In this document: positions 1-6,318 of the stretch, one piece after another
Layout: each line of letters starts with the position of its first letter
Position numbering within the stretch: the first letter of the stretch is position 1
Source: a virus
Strand: one strand, 5' to 3'
DNA: 35,054 nt
Virus record (IMG/VR): IMGVR_UViG_3300002144_000660
Location: 1 to 35,054 of that record
The notes under the pieces: generated by a model
Told to the model about the DNA's origin: nothing
Seen by the model: only the letters and a program-made list of their open reading frames with translations
The model's database searches: none
Made by a program: the position numbers and the translations under genes

Positions 1-33
1 CGTTATAGAAGCAGTTTAAAATAAATACAATAT

Positions 34-65
34 GGGTAGGCTACCCGAGTAATTGTTCGTATATT
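34..65 (+). promoter_or_regulatory. Conserved early/middle promoter module, copy 1
   Basis: TTCGTATATT lies at 56-65, so the -7-like TATATT is at 60-65. GTAGG at 36-40 is exactly 19 nt upstream, where other copies carry CTTGG. The -33 position lies inside a perfect inverted repeat, GGGTA-ggc-TACCC (34-46). A leader of about 50 nt follows and ends in AATAAAGGTT directly before the ATG at 119. Assignment as a promoter is inferred from the recurrence of this geometry and its match to Bacteroidota promoters. Confidence 0.7.
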
Positions 66-118
66 CACGGTGTTATTGAGTTAAGGCCAATAGCGTTAAA
101 TTTAAAAAAATAAAGGTT

Positions 119-619
119 ATGTTAAAAAATTTTAAAAATGGTTATCAAGTTAGTGGTTCAAGTGCAATCGCTAAAGAAGAACGAAATGATTGCGTGGTTA
201 GAGCCATTGCAAATGCCTGTGACGTGAATTATGATCAAGCACATAAGTATTGTGTTGAGACATTCGATCGTAAGAAAGGTAAAGGCACACAATTATTCAC
301 CACATTGTTAAAAACGAATACTGAAATGGTATTTGACAATGTAGGTCAATTAAGTCTATTTGAAGATGGTGTTAAACGTACTGTTAAGCACCTAGGTGAT
401 ATGCCTAAATTGGGGGGTAAATTAAAAAACCCAAAATACAAACACAAGCCCGTTGCTTATACCGTAAAGGAATTCGCACAGCGATTTAATAAAGGCAATT
501 ACATTATATCCGTAGCCAAACATGCATTAGCAATTAAAGATGGTGTGGTGGTAGATAATGGTAATTACCAGGTCGGTGGATATAGACGACCAGTAGCATC
601 AGCGTTTATGGTGGCATAA
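119..619 (+). CDS. Papain-like (C39-like) cysteine peptidase
   Basis: A 166-residue protein with the layout of small phage-encoded papain-fold peptidases. A nucleophile candidate Cys25 sits in an NDCVVRAIA helix start, and a His135 in the strand KHALAIKDG is followed by Asp146/Asn147, giving a plausible Cys-His-Asp/Asn triad. There is no signal peptide or membrane segment, so it should act in the cytoplasm or be packaged. The start is fixed by the promoter at 34-65 and the AATAAAGGTT box touching the ATG. It is a single-gene unit followed by a strong hairpin at 653-682. The substrate is unknown; self-processing, host-protein cleavage or a bacteriocin-leader-like function are all possible. The fold call rests on motif spacing only. 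Confidence 0.6.
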   Translation: MLKNFKNGYQVSGSSAIAKEERNDCVVRAIANACDVNYDQAHKYCVETFDRKKGKGTQLFTTLLKTNTEMVFDNVGQLSLFEDGVKRTVKHLGDMPKLGGKLKNPKYKHKPVAYTVKEFAQRFNKGNYIISVAKHALAIKDGVVVDNGNYQVGGYRRPVASAFMVA

Positions 620-905
620 CCTAAATTACATATTAATTACTATGAACGTTGTGAGTACCTGCCCCGTATGGGGTGGGTACTTCCGTCGTACGTAATTCAT
701 ATAGCGGTGGAGGGTAATACGATGGTGGTATAGATGGTTGGCGGCGGTACGCCATACGCGGTATGTACTTAATACCCACGGGCGCCGATATCCGTCGATG
801 CGTGGATACGCGAAAAAGGGGTGTAGCCACCTTAAGATATCGACTACCACCCTAACCCATCGAGGGTATATACTTATCTACTTAACCCCCACAATGGGGG
901 AATTT
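620..905. other. GC-rich, hairpin-rich intergenic region (candidate structured RNA or origin-like DNA)
   Basis: No credible gene is present. I count 64 G/C in the 120 nt 721-840 (53%), against 20 in the 60 nt 1201-1260 (33%) of the next gene. Serial hairpins are visible: 653-682 (13 bp with wobbles, loop GTAT), 739-754 (TGGCG/CGCCA), 760-776 (GGTAT/ATACC), 800-811 (GCGT/ACGC), 820-831 (GGTG/CACC), 855-867 (ACCC/GGGT) and 886-900 (CCCCC/GGGGG). The string GTAC recurs five times in the first 120 nt. Either a multi-stem RNA or protein-binding DNA would fit; I recognise no known family. Confidence 0.5.
653..682 (+). other. Strong hairpin after the peptidase gene
   Basis: GTACC (655-659) pairs with GGTAC (676-680) and CCCC (662-665) with GGGG (670-673). 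The two intervening TG/TG positions can form wobble pairs and the outer G653-A654 can pair with T681-T682, so the stem can reach 13 bp around a GTAT loop. No T-run follows at once, so it is not a textbook intrinsic terminator. It may protect the 3' end of the peptidase mRNA or be the first stem of a longer structured RNA. Confidence 0.6.
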
Positions 906-907
906 TT
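886..907 (+). terminator. Possible intrinsic terminator
   Basis: An all-G:C 5-bp stem, CCCCC (886-890) with GGGGG (896-900) around loop ACAAT, is followed by AATTTTT (901-907). It closes the GC-rich structured region and would end any transcript crossing 620-885. The stem is short, so termination strength is uncertain. Confidence 0.45.
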
Positions 908-1059
908 CCAACTTACCCCCTTCACCGTCGTTTTCAAAGTATGTGGATTCTTTTTTTTAATAAATTTTTAATCAAGGGCAAAGAGTATATACATGATGGT
1001 AACTGAGATAAATTTCTTCACCGACGTAGCAGTCGTTTCTCTGTTCTTTTTTTAAAGGT
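908..1059. other. Intergenic spacer with T-runs and a weak hairpin
   Basis: There is no gene here. The stretch holds a run of eight T near 952-959, and a small hairpin CGAC/GTCG (1022-1035, loop GTAGCA) followed by a T-rich tract ending in seven T, which could act as a weak terminator. The phrase CTTCACCG occurs twice, near 920 and 1017. Nothing else is recognisable. Confidence 0.35.
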
Positions 1060-1102
1060 AATGCACCGGAGACTTGGCTACCACAGGAAGCATTCGTATA
1101 TT
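1060..1102 (+). promoter_or_regulatory. Conserved early/middle promoter module, copy 2
   Basis: AATGC at 1060-1064, CTTGG at 1073-1077, 19 nt, then TATATT at 1097-1102 within TTCGTATATT (1093-1102). CTTGG can pair with the following CCA-c-AG with one bulge. The leader contains GTAAATGAGGCG, shared with copy 5, and ends in AATAAAGGTT just before the start codon. Confidence 0.75.
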
Positions 1103-1154
1103 TACAGGGTAAATGAGGCGATAATGCCGGTAATTAAAAAATAAAGGTTATATT

Positions 1155-1502
1155 ATGACAAAGCAAGAAGTTCAAAAATTTAGAGGAGATTTTCAGCAAG
1201 CAGTTGCTCAATTAGAAAAGCAGTATGGTGTTAACATTTCATTAGGTACTATTCGTTTTGATGTTAATGGTTTAAGTGCAAAGATGAAAGCAGAAAAAGG
1301 TGAGCAGATTATTCGCTCAACTAAAAATGATTTTATGGTTGGAGATATCGTTAGTATTAATCATAAGAAGGTTAATCCTAATGATGAATTTGAGGTAATT
1401 AAAATCAATGCTAAGAATATTAAAGTTAGAGCTATTAATGTTGGTGTAGGTCAAGTTGGTGGTTTATTTACAGTTACTCCCGGTTTATTAATTAAAAAAT
1501 AA
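1155..1502 (+). CDS. Hypothetical protein, SH3/KOW-like C-terminal half
   Basis: A soluble 115-residue protein that I do not recognise. The first 30 residues are predicted helical (repeated Q/K/E with hydrophobic spacing). From about residue 62 on, the sequence FMVGDIVSIN followed by short beta-strand-like segments (EFEVIKIN, IKVRAIN, GLFTV) resembles a small SH3-like barrel of the sort found in nucleic-acid- or ribosome-binding proteins. It has its own promoter module and leader and stands alone before a further promoter copy at 1511, so it is probably expressed early and monocistronically. The domain suggestion is inference from pattern only. Confidence 0.75.
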   Translation: MTKQEVQKFRGDFQQAVAQLEKQYGVNISLGTIRFDVNGLSAKMKAEKGEQIIRSTKNDFMVGDIVSINHKKVNPNDEFEVIKINAKNIKVRAINVGVGQVGGLFTVTPGLLIKK

Positions 1503-1510
1503 TTAAGAAT

Positions 1511-1553
1511 AATGCACAGGAGACTTGGCTTAGCCAGGGAGCGTTCGTATATT
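1511..1553 (+). promoter_or_regulatory. Conserved early/middle promoter module, copy 3
   Basis: AATGC at 1511-1515, CTTGG at 1524-1528, 19 nt, then TATATT at 1548-1553 within TTCGTATATT. CTTGG pairs with CCAGG (1534-1538; one T-G wobble) around CTTAG. The 17 bases before and through CTTGGCT differ from copy 2 at a single position, which suggests duplication or strong selection. Confidence 0.78.
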
Positions 1554-1588
1554 CACGGTATATTAATAATTACAAATAAATAAAAGTT

Positions 1589-2389
1589 ATGTTAAATTTA
1601 GAAACCACAAAATTCATGTCAAACGAGGAGATTAAATCAATTGCTCCTTCAGTATTCACAACCACTTCAACGGATAATGTCTCTAAACATTATACCCACA
1701 TTCCAACAACAAAAGTAATCGATGATATGAGATTATTAGGATGGGATGTTGTTGATGCTAAAGAGGTAAGAGCTAGAAAATCTGTTGGTTTTCAAAAGCA
1801 CTTAGTTGTATTCCGCAACCCAGATGTTGTTATTAATGGAGATGATGGTGATACAGTTTTCCCACAAATCCTATTGACAAATTCTCACGATGGTAAAAAT
1901 GCATTTACCTTCACAGCAGGTCTATTTAGAATGATTTGCGAGAATGGATTAGTTATTTCAACCGAGCAATTTGAAGATGTTAAGATGAGACATATGGGTT
2001 ATACATTCGAGGATCTCCAGATTAATATTCGTGAGATGGTTGCTCGTTTACCTTTAACTGTTGAGTCTATGAATACGATGAAGCAGATTGAACTTGGAGA
2101 AGAGCAAGCACTTGAATTTGCTAAAAAAGCACTTGAAACTCGTTTTGACGAATTACAAATGACTCGAATTAAGGTTGATTTGAAAGATCTACTTGCCCCA
2201 ACTCGTAGAGAGGACAAAGGATCCGATTTATGGAGTGTATTTAATGTAGTACAAGAAAAACTACTTGGTGGTGGTTTTGATTACATTAGTGGAACGAAAT
2301 CTCGTAAAGCACGTCGTGTTAAGAATTTCAAGCAAGATCAAAAGATCAATCAAGATTTATTTTCATTAGCCTTAGAATACGCTAATTAA
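1589..2389 (+). CDS. DUF932 family protein
   Basis: A 266-residue protein with the hallmark centre of the DUF932 (phage/plasmid-like, TIGR03299-type) family: LLTNSHDGKNAFTF followed by AGLFRMICENGLVIS, then a strand-rich segment and a helical C-terminus rich in Lys/Arg (SRKARRVKNFKQ). Members occur on phages and plasmids beside replication or recombination genes, and their biochemical role is not established. The start is set by the promoter at 1511-1553 and the AAAAGTT box before the ATG. The stop overlaps the next ATG as TAATG, so it is translationally coupled to the cytidylyltransferase. The family call is confident; the function is unknown. Confidence 0.85.
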   Translation: MLNLETTKFMSNEEIKSIAPSVFTTTSTDNVSKHYTHIPTTKVIDDMRLLGWDVVDAKEVRARKSVGFQKHLVVFRNPDVVINGDDGDTVFPQILLTNSHDGKNAFTFTAGLFRMICENGLVISTEQFEDVKMRHMGYTFEDLQINIREMVARLPLTVESMNTMKQIELGEEQALEFAKKALETRFDELQMTRIKVDLKDLLAPTRREDKGSDLWSVFNVVQEKLLGGGFDYISGTKSRKARRVKNFKQDQKINQDLFSLALEYAN

Positions 2390-2811
2390 TGTTTCTCGAA
2401 CCCACAACTCGAGTTTGGATTAACGGAACGTTTGATGTCGTCCACCTAGGACACATCAAACTATTCCAGCTCGGAAAAAACCAATTGGAATTTCCACATA
2501 ATAAAACTAATGTACGGGTGGGAATTGATGATGATATTCGAGTTCAGTCGATGAAGGGTCCCAATCGACCAATCAATTCCCTATCTAATAGGATTGAATT
2601 CCTAAAGTCAATTCGTTTCGTAGATGAAGTAGTTCATTTTTCATCTGACGACGAGTTACGCGCAAAAATACGCGAGTATTCGCCTCATATAATGTGTATA
2701 GGCGAGGAGTACCGTGGACGCACCATAATCGGTGAAGAATTTGTTCAACGCGTTATTTACGTTGAGAAATTTCTTGATCTTTCTACTACTACAATTGTAA
2801 GTGGTGGGTAG
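2389..2811 (+). CDS. Cytidylyltransferase-like (TagD/RfaE-type) nucleotidyltransferase
   Basis: A 140-residue protein with the compact fold of glycerol-3-phosphate cytidylyltransferases. It has the N-terminal strand and signature GTFDVVHLGH, with HLGH (residues 19-22) as the HxGH nucleotide-binding motif, and the C-terminal STTTIV (132-137) in place of the ISTTxIR motif. Such enzymes transfer CMP or AMP from an NTP to a phosphorylated small molecule with release of pyrophosphate. Here the acceptor cannot be told. It is coupled by TAATG to the DUF932 gene, and a glycosyltransferase lies two genes downstream, so a nucleotide-activated sugar or polyol for DNA or surface modification is a reasonable inference. 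Codon use looks slightly less AT-biased than in its neighbours. Confidence 0.8.
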   Translation: MFLEPTTRVWINGTFDVVHLGHIKLFQLGKNQLEFPHNKTNVRVGIDDDIRVQSMKGPNRPINSLSNRIEFLKSIRFVDEVVHFSSDDELRAKIREYSPHIMCIGEEYRGRTIIGEEFVQRVIYVEKFLDLSTTTIVSGG

Positions 2812-2865
2812 TATATACGTATTGATGTATGATAGAATGTAATAGAGAAACTTTTCGAGGAGACT

Positions 2866-3339
2866 ATGGATAGAATTACCAAAAACGAAGCTAAACAATA
2901 TATCTCATGTAATGAGGATTTTACCTCACATGGTATTGAAAATGCTCAATATTTTACTTTAACCCCTTCTCCTTTAGGGGATGGTTGGGAAGATGTTACT
3001 TACTATACTGCTAGAAACTCTACTATATATGCTAATAGAGATGGGGAGTATGATAGTTGGGTTTATATTATGTCTAATCCTACTATGCCCGGTTATTATA
3101 AAATTGGGTATACTAAGAAAAATCCTGATGAACGTGCTAAACAAATTTCTAATGCTACGGGAGTAATTGTTCCTATGAAAGTTGAGTGGGCTTTTAATTG
3201 CTATAATGGGTTTGCCCTTGAACAAGAATGTCATCATAAATTAGAAATGTATAGGGTAAATAATAATAGAGAATTTTTTCAAATGCCCTTAGATGAAGCA
3301 AAACAAACTATTGAAGAATTAGGTAAACGTTATATATGA
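2866..3339 (+). CDS. MUG113/T5orf172 (GIY-YIG superfamily) protein
   Basis: A 157-residue protein whose second half matches the T5orf172/MUG113 branch of GIY-YIG nucleases: VYIM (66-69) for the first strand, YYKIGYT (77-83) for the YIG-like strand, and Arg90 in the helix that carries the catalytic Arg of the superfamily. The C-terminus (REFFQMPLDEA) is also typical of the family. The first 60 residues are not recognised. Unusually for this window, the start is preceded by a good Shine-Dalgarno stretch (GAGGAG about 4 nt before the ATG). It overlaps the glycosyltransferase start as ATGA. It could be a homing-type or DNA-damage nuclease; no intron or intein is visible. Confidence 0.75.
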   Translation: MDRITKNEAKQYISCNEDFTSHGIENAQYFTLTPSPLGDGWEDVTYYTARNSTIYANRDGEYDSWVYIMSNPTMPGYYKIGYTKKNPDERAKQISNATGVIVPMKVEWAFNCYNGFALEQECHHKLEMYRVNNNREFFQMPLDEAKQTIEELGKRYI

Positions 3340-4454
3340 AAAATTATAAATTTTCAGCTTCCACTTCGTTTTTTAAACGGGGGGACTTCGTACAACAGAT
3401 GTACAAACAACTTTTAGATCAAACTCATACTAATTGGGAGTGGATTGTTACTGATGATTTTAGTGATGATTTAAATGCTGAGGAGGAACTTAGGGAGATA
3501 TGTGCAAAAGATTCTAGGGTTAAATACTTTTACCAAGAATTTAAAATGCAGTTGTTTTTTAACCCTCAACTTGGTTGTACAGGTGATATTATTTTGCAAA
3601 CAGATAGTGATGATATTATTTCTCCTAAATTAATGGAGCAATATAATTATTGGTTTAACAAAAAACCAGAGGTTTATGGTATGAGTTGTGGGTATTCCAC
3701 TAAAGAAGGTATTGATTACCCATCACTTGTAGGTAAGTGGGTTACGGAATCTAATTACGATCTTAAAGAACAAACTAAAGTTGAGTCTATGACGATGGGG
3801 AGAGCTTGGAGAAATGTCATCCCACATTTTGAATCTGAAGGGTTTAAATGGTATCAAAATGATACTAATATTTTACGTCATGTAGAAAATGTTGGGAAGT
3901 GGTTTTGGCTTCCCAGAGTTTTATATTGGTATAACCACACTCCAGATTCTTTTTCTAAAGCACCCTATACAGAACAACAACAAATTGAAATTGAGGATGA
4001 AAGGCAAATAATTGAAAATAGATTTCCAAAACTAAATGAGGGGGAAGAATGTACTTTTATAACAGATTATCTTCCGATATTAGATAAATTAGCTGTTTTT
4101 TATGAAAGTGATGATATCCATTTTGCTAAAAATAAACAATCAGTAAACTATGTAGATCCTAACATACAAACGTGGGAAAAACAACTCATTCGGGAAGTTT
4201 ATTGGGATTTTGATATTAAGTTTAATGATTTTGCAAGTGGTCAACATTATGATGAATTGATTATGAATTTAACTCCTAAAAATTGGGATATTTTAGACTC
4301 AATTATCGAAAAATTGAGAATCCATTACCCACAAAGGATGTTAAGAATGTTTACTAAAACAAAATATTTTGGGGCTTCTGATTTTGATTCTAAATTTGGT
4401 TTTTATATTTGGAATATTACTGAGGATGAAGGATTTGTAAAGATATATTTATAA
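3336..4454 (+). CDS. Family 2 (GT-A fold) glycosyltransferase
   Basis: A 372-residue enzyme with the N-terminal GT-A layout: strand FSASTSFF, WEWIVTDDFSDD (the nucleotide-binding acidic cluster at 40-45), and the metal-binding DxD in QTDSDD (90-93). It should transfer a sugar from a nucleotide donor in the cytoplasm. The C-terminal 150 residues are not recognised. The ATG overlaps the stop of the preceding gene (ATGA), indicating coupled expression. The window gives no direct acceptor evidence; glycosylation of modified phage DNA bases, virion proteins or host surface glycans are all possible. The cytidylyltransferase upstream may supply an activated precursor. Confidence 0.82.
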   Translation: MKNYKFSASTSFFKRGDFVQQMYKQLLDQTHTNWEWIVTDDFSDDLNAEEELREICAKDSRVKYFYQEFKMQLFFNPQLGCTGDIILQTDSDDIISPKLMEQYNYWFNKKPEVYGMSCGYSTKEGIDYPSLVGKWVTESNYDLKEQTKVESMTMGRAWRNVIPHFESEGFKWYQNDTNILRHVENVGKWFWLPRVLYWYNHTPDSFSKAPYTEQQQIEIEDERQIIENRFPKLNEGEECTFITDYLPILDKLAVFYESDDIHFAKNKQSVNYVDPNIQTWEKQLIREVYWDFDIKFNDFASGQHYDELIMNLTPKNWDILDSIIEKLRIHYPQRMLRMFTKTKYFGASDFDSKFGFYIWNITEDEGFVKIYL

Positions 4455-4469
4455 ACCCCCAAGTAGTAT

Positions 4470-4480
4470 AATATTTATAA
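4470..4480 (+). promoter_or_regulatory. Candidate late promoter motif AATATTTATAA (copy 1)
   Basis: The exact 11-mer AATATTTATAA ends 12 nt before the ATG at 4493. The same 11-mer precedes five other starts, with 11-13 nt spacing in four of them. Late-promoter identity is inferred from its association with virion genes and with the gp55-like sigma factor encoded at 12593. Confidence 0.6.
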
Positions 4481-4492
4481 TAAAATCACACT

Positions 4493-4843
4493 ATGGCAAG
4501 CTATTCTCAAGAACAACTTTATGGAGCAGGAACCCCAATTGAAGCAATAACGGGTAATGTTACTTTTACTTTTACAAGTACAAATACTGGTTCTTCATAT
4601 TTTACAATGGAAACCTTAAGAAATTCGGATAGTTATTATAATTCATCAAGTCCTACTAATGCTATTGGAAGTTATTCTTCTTTTAGTGGGATTAGTGAGG
4701 ATACTTTAATAACATCCTCTTATATAGCCTCTGTAGTAGTCCCTCCTGGGGTTAGTTTTTTTGATTTTAATCCTACTACTAATATAGCTATAAGTTCTTC
4801 ATTTTTAAGAGCAACTGGTGAAGTTACTTTAACAATAGCTTAA
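4493..4843 (+). CDS. Small Ser/Thr-rich beta protein, probable virion component
   Basis: A 116-residue protein very rich in Ser, Thr, Asn and Gly with alternating hydrophobic residues, a composition like that of the large virion proteins downstream and unlike the enzymes around it. It carries the late-type motif AATATTTATAA 12 nt before its ATG, which supports a structural role although it sits among early genes. There is no signal peptide or membrane segment. The repeated ITSSYIAS/ISSSFLRA pattern and the terminal GEVTLTIA suggest a small beta-sandwich, for example a capsid decoration or fibre-associated protein. The function is inferred; I recognise no family. Confidence 0.7.
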   Translation: MASYSQEQLYGAGTPIEAITGNVTFTFTSTNTGSSYFTMETLRNSDSYYNSSSPTNAIGSYSSFSGISEDTLITSSYIASVVVPPGVSFFDFNPTTNIAISSSFLRATGEVTLTIA

Positions 4844-4847
4844 AAGT

Positions 4848-4890
4848 AATGCGTATGAGGCTTGGTTCCCCAAGGATTTGTTCGTATATT
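4848..4890 (+). promoter_or_regulatory. Conserved early/middle promoter module, copy 4
   Basis: AATGC at 4848-4852, CTTGG at 4861-4865, 19 nt, TATATT at 4885-4890 within TTCGTATATT (4881-4890). CTTGG pairs perfectly with CCAAG (4870-4874) around TTCC. The leader contains GTAAATAAGGCG and ends in AATAAAGGTT before the UV endonuclease gene. Confidence 0.8.
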
Positions 4891-4931
4891 TAAGGAGTAA
4901 ATAAGGCGCGAGCCATAAAAATAAAGGTTAT

Positions 4932-5828
4932 ATGAATTTAGGATATGCGTGTATAAACACGATTATGAGTGAAAACGGTATTATGACAAACCGTACAATG
5001 CGCAAAAAAACATTTCAAGAAAAAGGTTTAGATTATGTTTCAGATTTAGCATTATTAAATGTTAAAGATTTAAAGACAATTGTTGAGTGGAATAATGAAC
5101 ATGGAATTAAATTATTCCGTTTATCATCTCAAATATTTCCTTGGCAGGATGAGTATGATTTTTCATCACTAAAAGATTATGATGAGATTTGTGAGTTGAT
5201 GCTAGAAATAGGAGAAATTGCTACTAAAGCAGGTCAACGACTTACTATGCATCCAGGTCCATATAATTGTTTAGCTTCACCAAATCCAAAAGTTGTTGCA
5301 AAAACAGTTCGAGAACTCGATTGTCATAGCGAACAGATGAATATGCTTGGGTTTAAACCATCAAACTACAATAAAATAAATATTCATGTTGGTGGTGCTT
5401 ACGGCGATAAAGAATCGACGTTGGCGCGCTTTGTGACTAATTTTAGTTTATTGCGTAACGACACTAAAAAACGGTTAGTAATCGAGAATGATGACAGCCC
5501 CAATGAATATTCTGTTAAGGATTTATATGAAGGTATTTATAAATCTATAAACATTCCTATTACATTTGATTATTTCCACCATAAATTCAATACTGGGGAT
5601 TTAAATGAGGAAGAAGCACTTAAATTAGCTTCTACTACCTGGCCTAAAGGTATAGCTCAATGTTGCCATTACTCAGAAAGTAGGCAAAAAGAACATTTGG
5701 ATGAATCCATTCGACCCCAAGCACACTCAGATCTAATCTATGAAAGAATCAACACATATGGTTTAGAACCTGATATTGTAATTGAGGCAAAATCAAAGGA
5801 ACAAGCAATATTTAAAAGAGTAATTTAA
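4932..5828 (+). CDS. uvsE: UV damage endonuclease (UvdE/UvsE family)
   Basis: A 298-residue TIM-barrel endonuclease that nicks DNA 5' of UV photoproducts and starts alternative excision repair. It opens with the family's NLGYACIN strand. Metal-site residues are in order: His107 (LTMHPGPYN), His152 (INIHVGG), Glu185 (LVIENDD), Asp213 with His216 (FDYFHHK), His246 (CCHYSES), His265 (AHSD) and Glu285 (IVIEAK). Length matches bacterial UvsE, so it should be active. The start follows AATAAAGGTT of promoter copy 4. It lies 12 nt from the methylglyoxal synthase gene and just ahead of a UvrB-like helicase and a SprT-like protease, forming a repair-oriented cluster. Confidence 0.9.
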   Translation: MNLGYACINTIMSENGIMTNRTMRKKTFQEKGLDYVSDLALLNVKDLKTIVEWNNEHGIKLFRLSSQIFPWQDEYDFSSLKDYDEICELMLEIGEIATKAGQRLTMHPGPYNCLASPNPKVVAKTVRELDCHSEQMNMLGFKPSNYNKINIHVGGAYGDKESTLARFVTNFSLLRNDTKKRLVIENDDSPNEYSVKDLYEGIYKSINIPITFDYFHHKFNTGDLNEEEALKLASTTWPKGIAQCCHYSESRQKEHLDESIRPQAHSDLIYERINTYGLEPDIVIEAKSKEQAIFKRVI

Positions 5829-5840
5829 AAATAAAAAAAA

Positions 5841-6215
5841 ATGAAATTAGCACTTATAGCACATGATGGAAAGAAAGCCGATATGGTTTCTTTTGTAATG
5901 AAACGTTTAGATTTTTTTAAACGTGATGATGTTCAAATCGTAGCAACTGGAACTACTGGAAATGTAATTACTAATGCTGGGGTAGATAAAGTAGAAAGAG
6001 TTGCAAGTGGTCCTTTAGGGGGAGATGCTGAAATAGGGGCAATGGTAACAAAAAGAGAAATTGATGGGGTTATATTTTTTAGAGATCCACTTGATAAACA
6101 CCCACATGATGTTGATATTTCAATGCTTATGCGTTTATGTGATGTACATGAAGTACCTTTAGCAACCAACTATAAATCAGCTCACATTTTGGTTAAATAT
6201 TTTAAAGGGAAGTAA
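5841..6215 (+). CDS. mgsA: Methylglyoxal synthase
   Basis: A 124-residue protein that aligns along its whole length with bacterial MgsA, which converts dihydroxyacetone phosphate to methylglyoxal and phosphate. Visible motifs: ALIAHDGKK (His8), the phosphate-binding GTTG (37-40), SGPLGGDAEIGA with the catalytic-base Asp62 (Asp71 in the E. coli enzyme), FFRDPL (Asp82) and HPHDVD with His89 and Asp92 (E. coli His98 and Asp101), then PLATN. Every residue known to matter is kept, so activity is expected. The MGS-like fold also occurs in CarB and PurH, but as a domain of much larger proteins, not free-standing like this. It shares an operon with uvsE. In a phage it could divert host triose phosphate, free phosphate or poison the cell. 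Confidence 0.92.
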   Translation: MKLALIAHDGKKADMVSFVMKRLDFFKRDDVQIVATGTTGNVITNAGVDKVERVASGPLGGDAEIGAMVTKREIDGVIFFRDPLDKHPHDVDISMLMRLCDVHEVPLATNYKSAHILVKYFKGK

Positions 6216-6220
6216 AAGGC

Positions 6221-6263
6221 TTCAGCACAAGGACTTGGAGGAGCCAAGGAGCGTTCGTATATT
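6221..6263 (+). promoter_or_regulatory. Conserved early/middle promoter module, copy 5
   Basis: GCAC at 6225-6228, CTTGG at 6234-6238, 19 nt, TATATT at 6258-6263 within TTCGTATATT (6254-6263), continuing as TATATTTG, the full Bacteroidota -7 consensus. CTTGG pairs perfectly with CCAAG (6244-6248) around AGGAG. The leader holds GTAAATGAGGCG, in this copy opening a ten-codon reading frame (6274-6306), and ends in ATAAAGGTT. Confidence 0.82.
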
Positions 6264-6318
6264 TGTGGGGTAAATGAGGCGTGAGGTCAAGCATTTATTA
6301 TATTAAAAGATAAAGGTT

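Noticed and set aside
1-24. Possible 3' end of an upstream gene (two frames end in TAA at 17-19 and 22-24)
   Set aside because: Too few codons to choose a frame or support any product.
738-971. A 77-codon + strand frame, with minus-strand frames at 626-850, across the GC-rich spacer
   Set aside because: They lie in a hairpin-rich region with unlike codon use, have no start context, and their products (Arg/His/Tyr-rich, then poly-Phe) look like translated structure rather than protein.
4446-4454. TATTTATAA at the end of the glycosyltransferase gene as a further late motif
   Set aside because: It lacks the leading AA, overlaps the stop codon and is followed within 20 nt by the exact motif at 4470, which better fits the spacing to the ATG.
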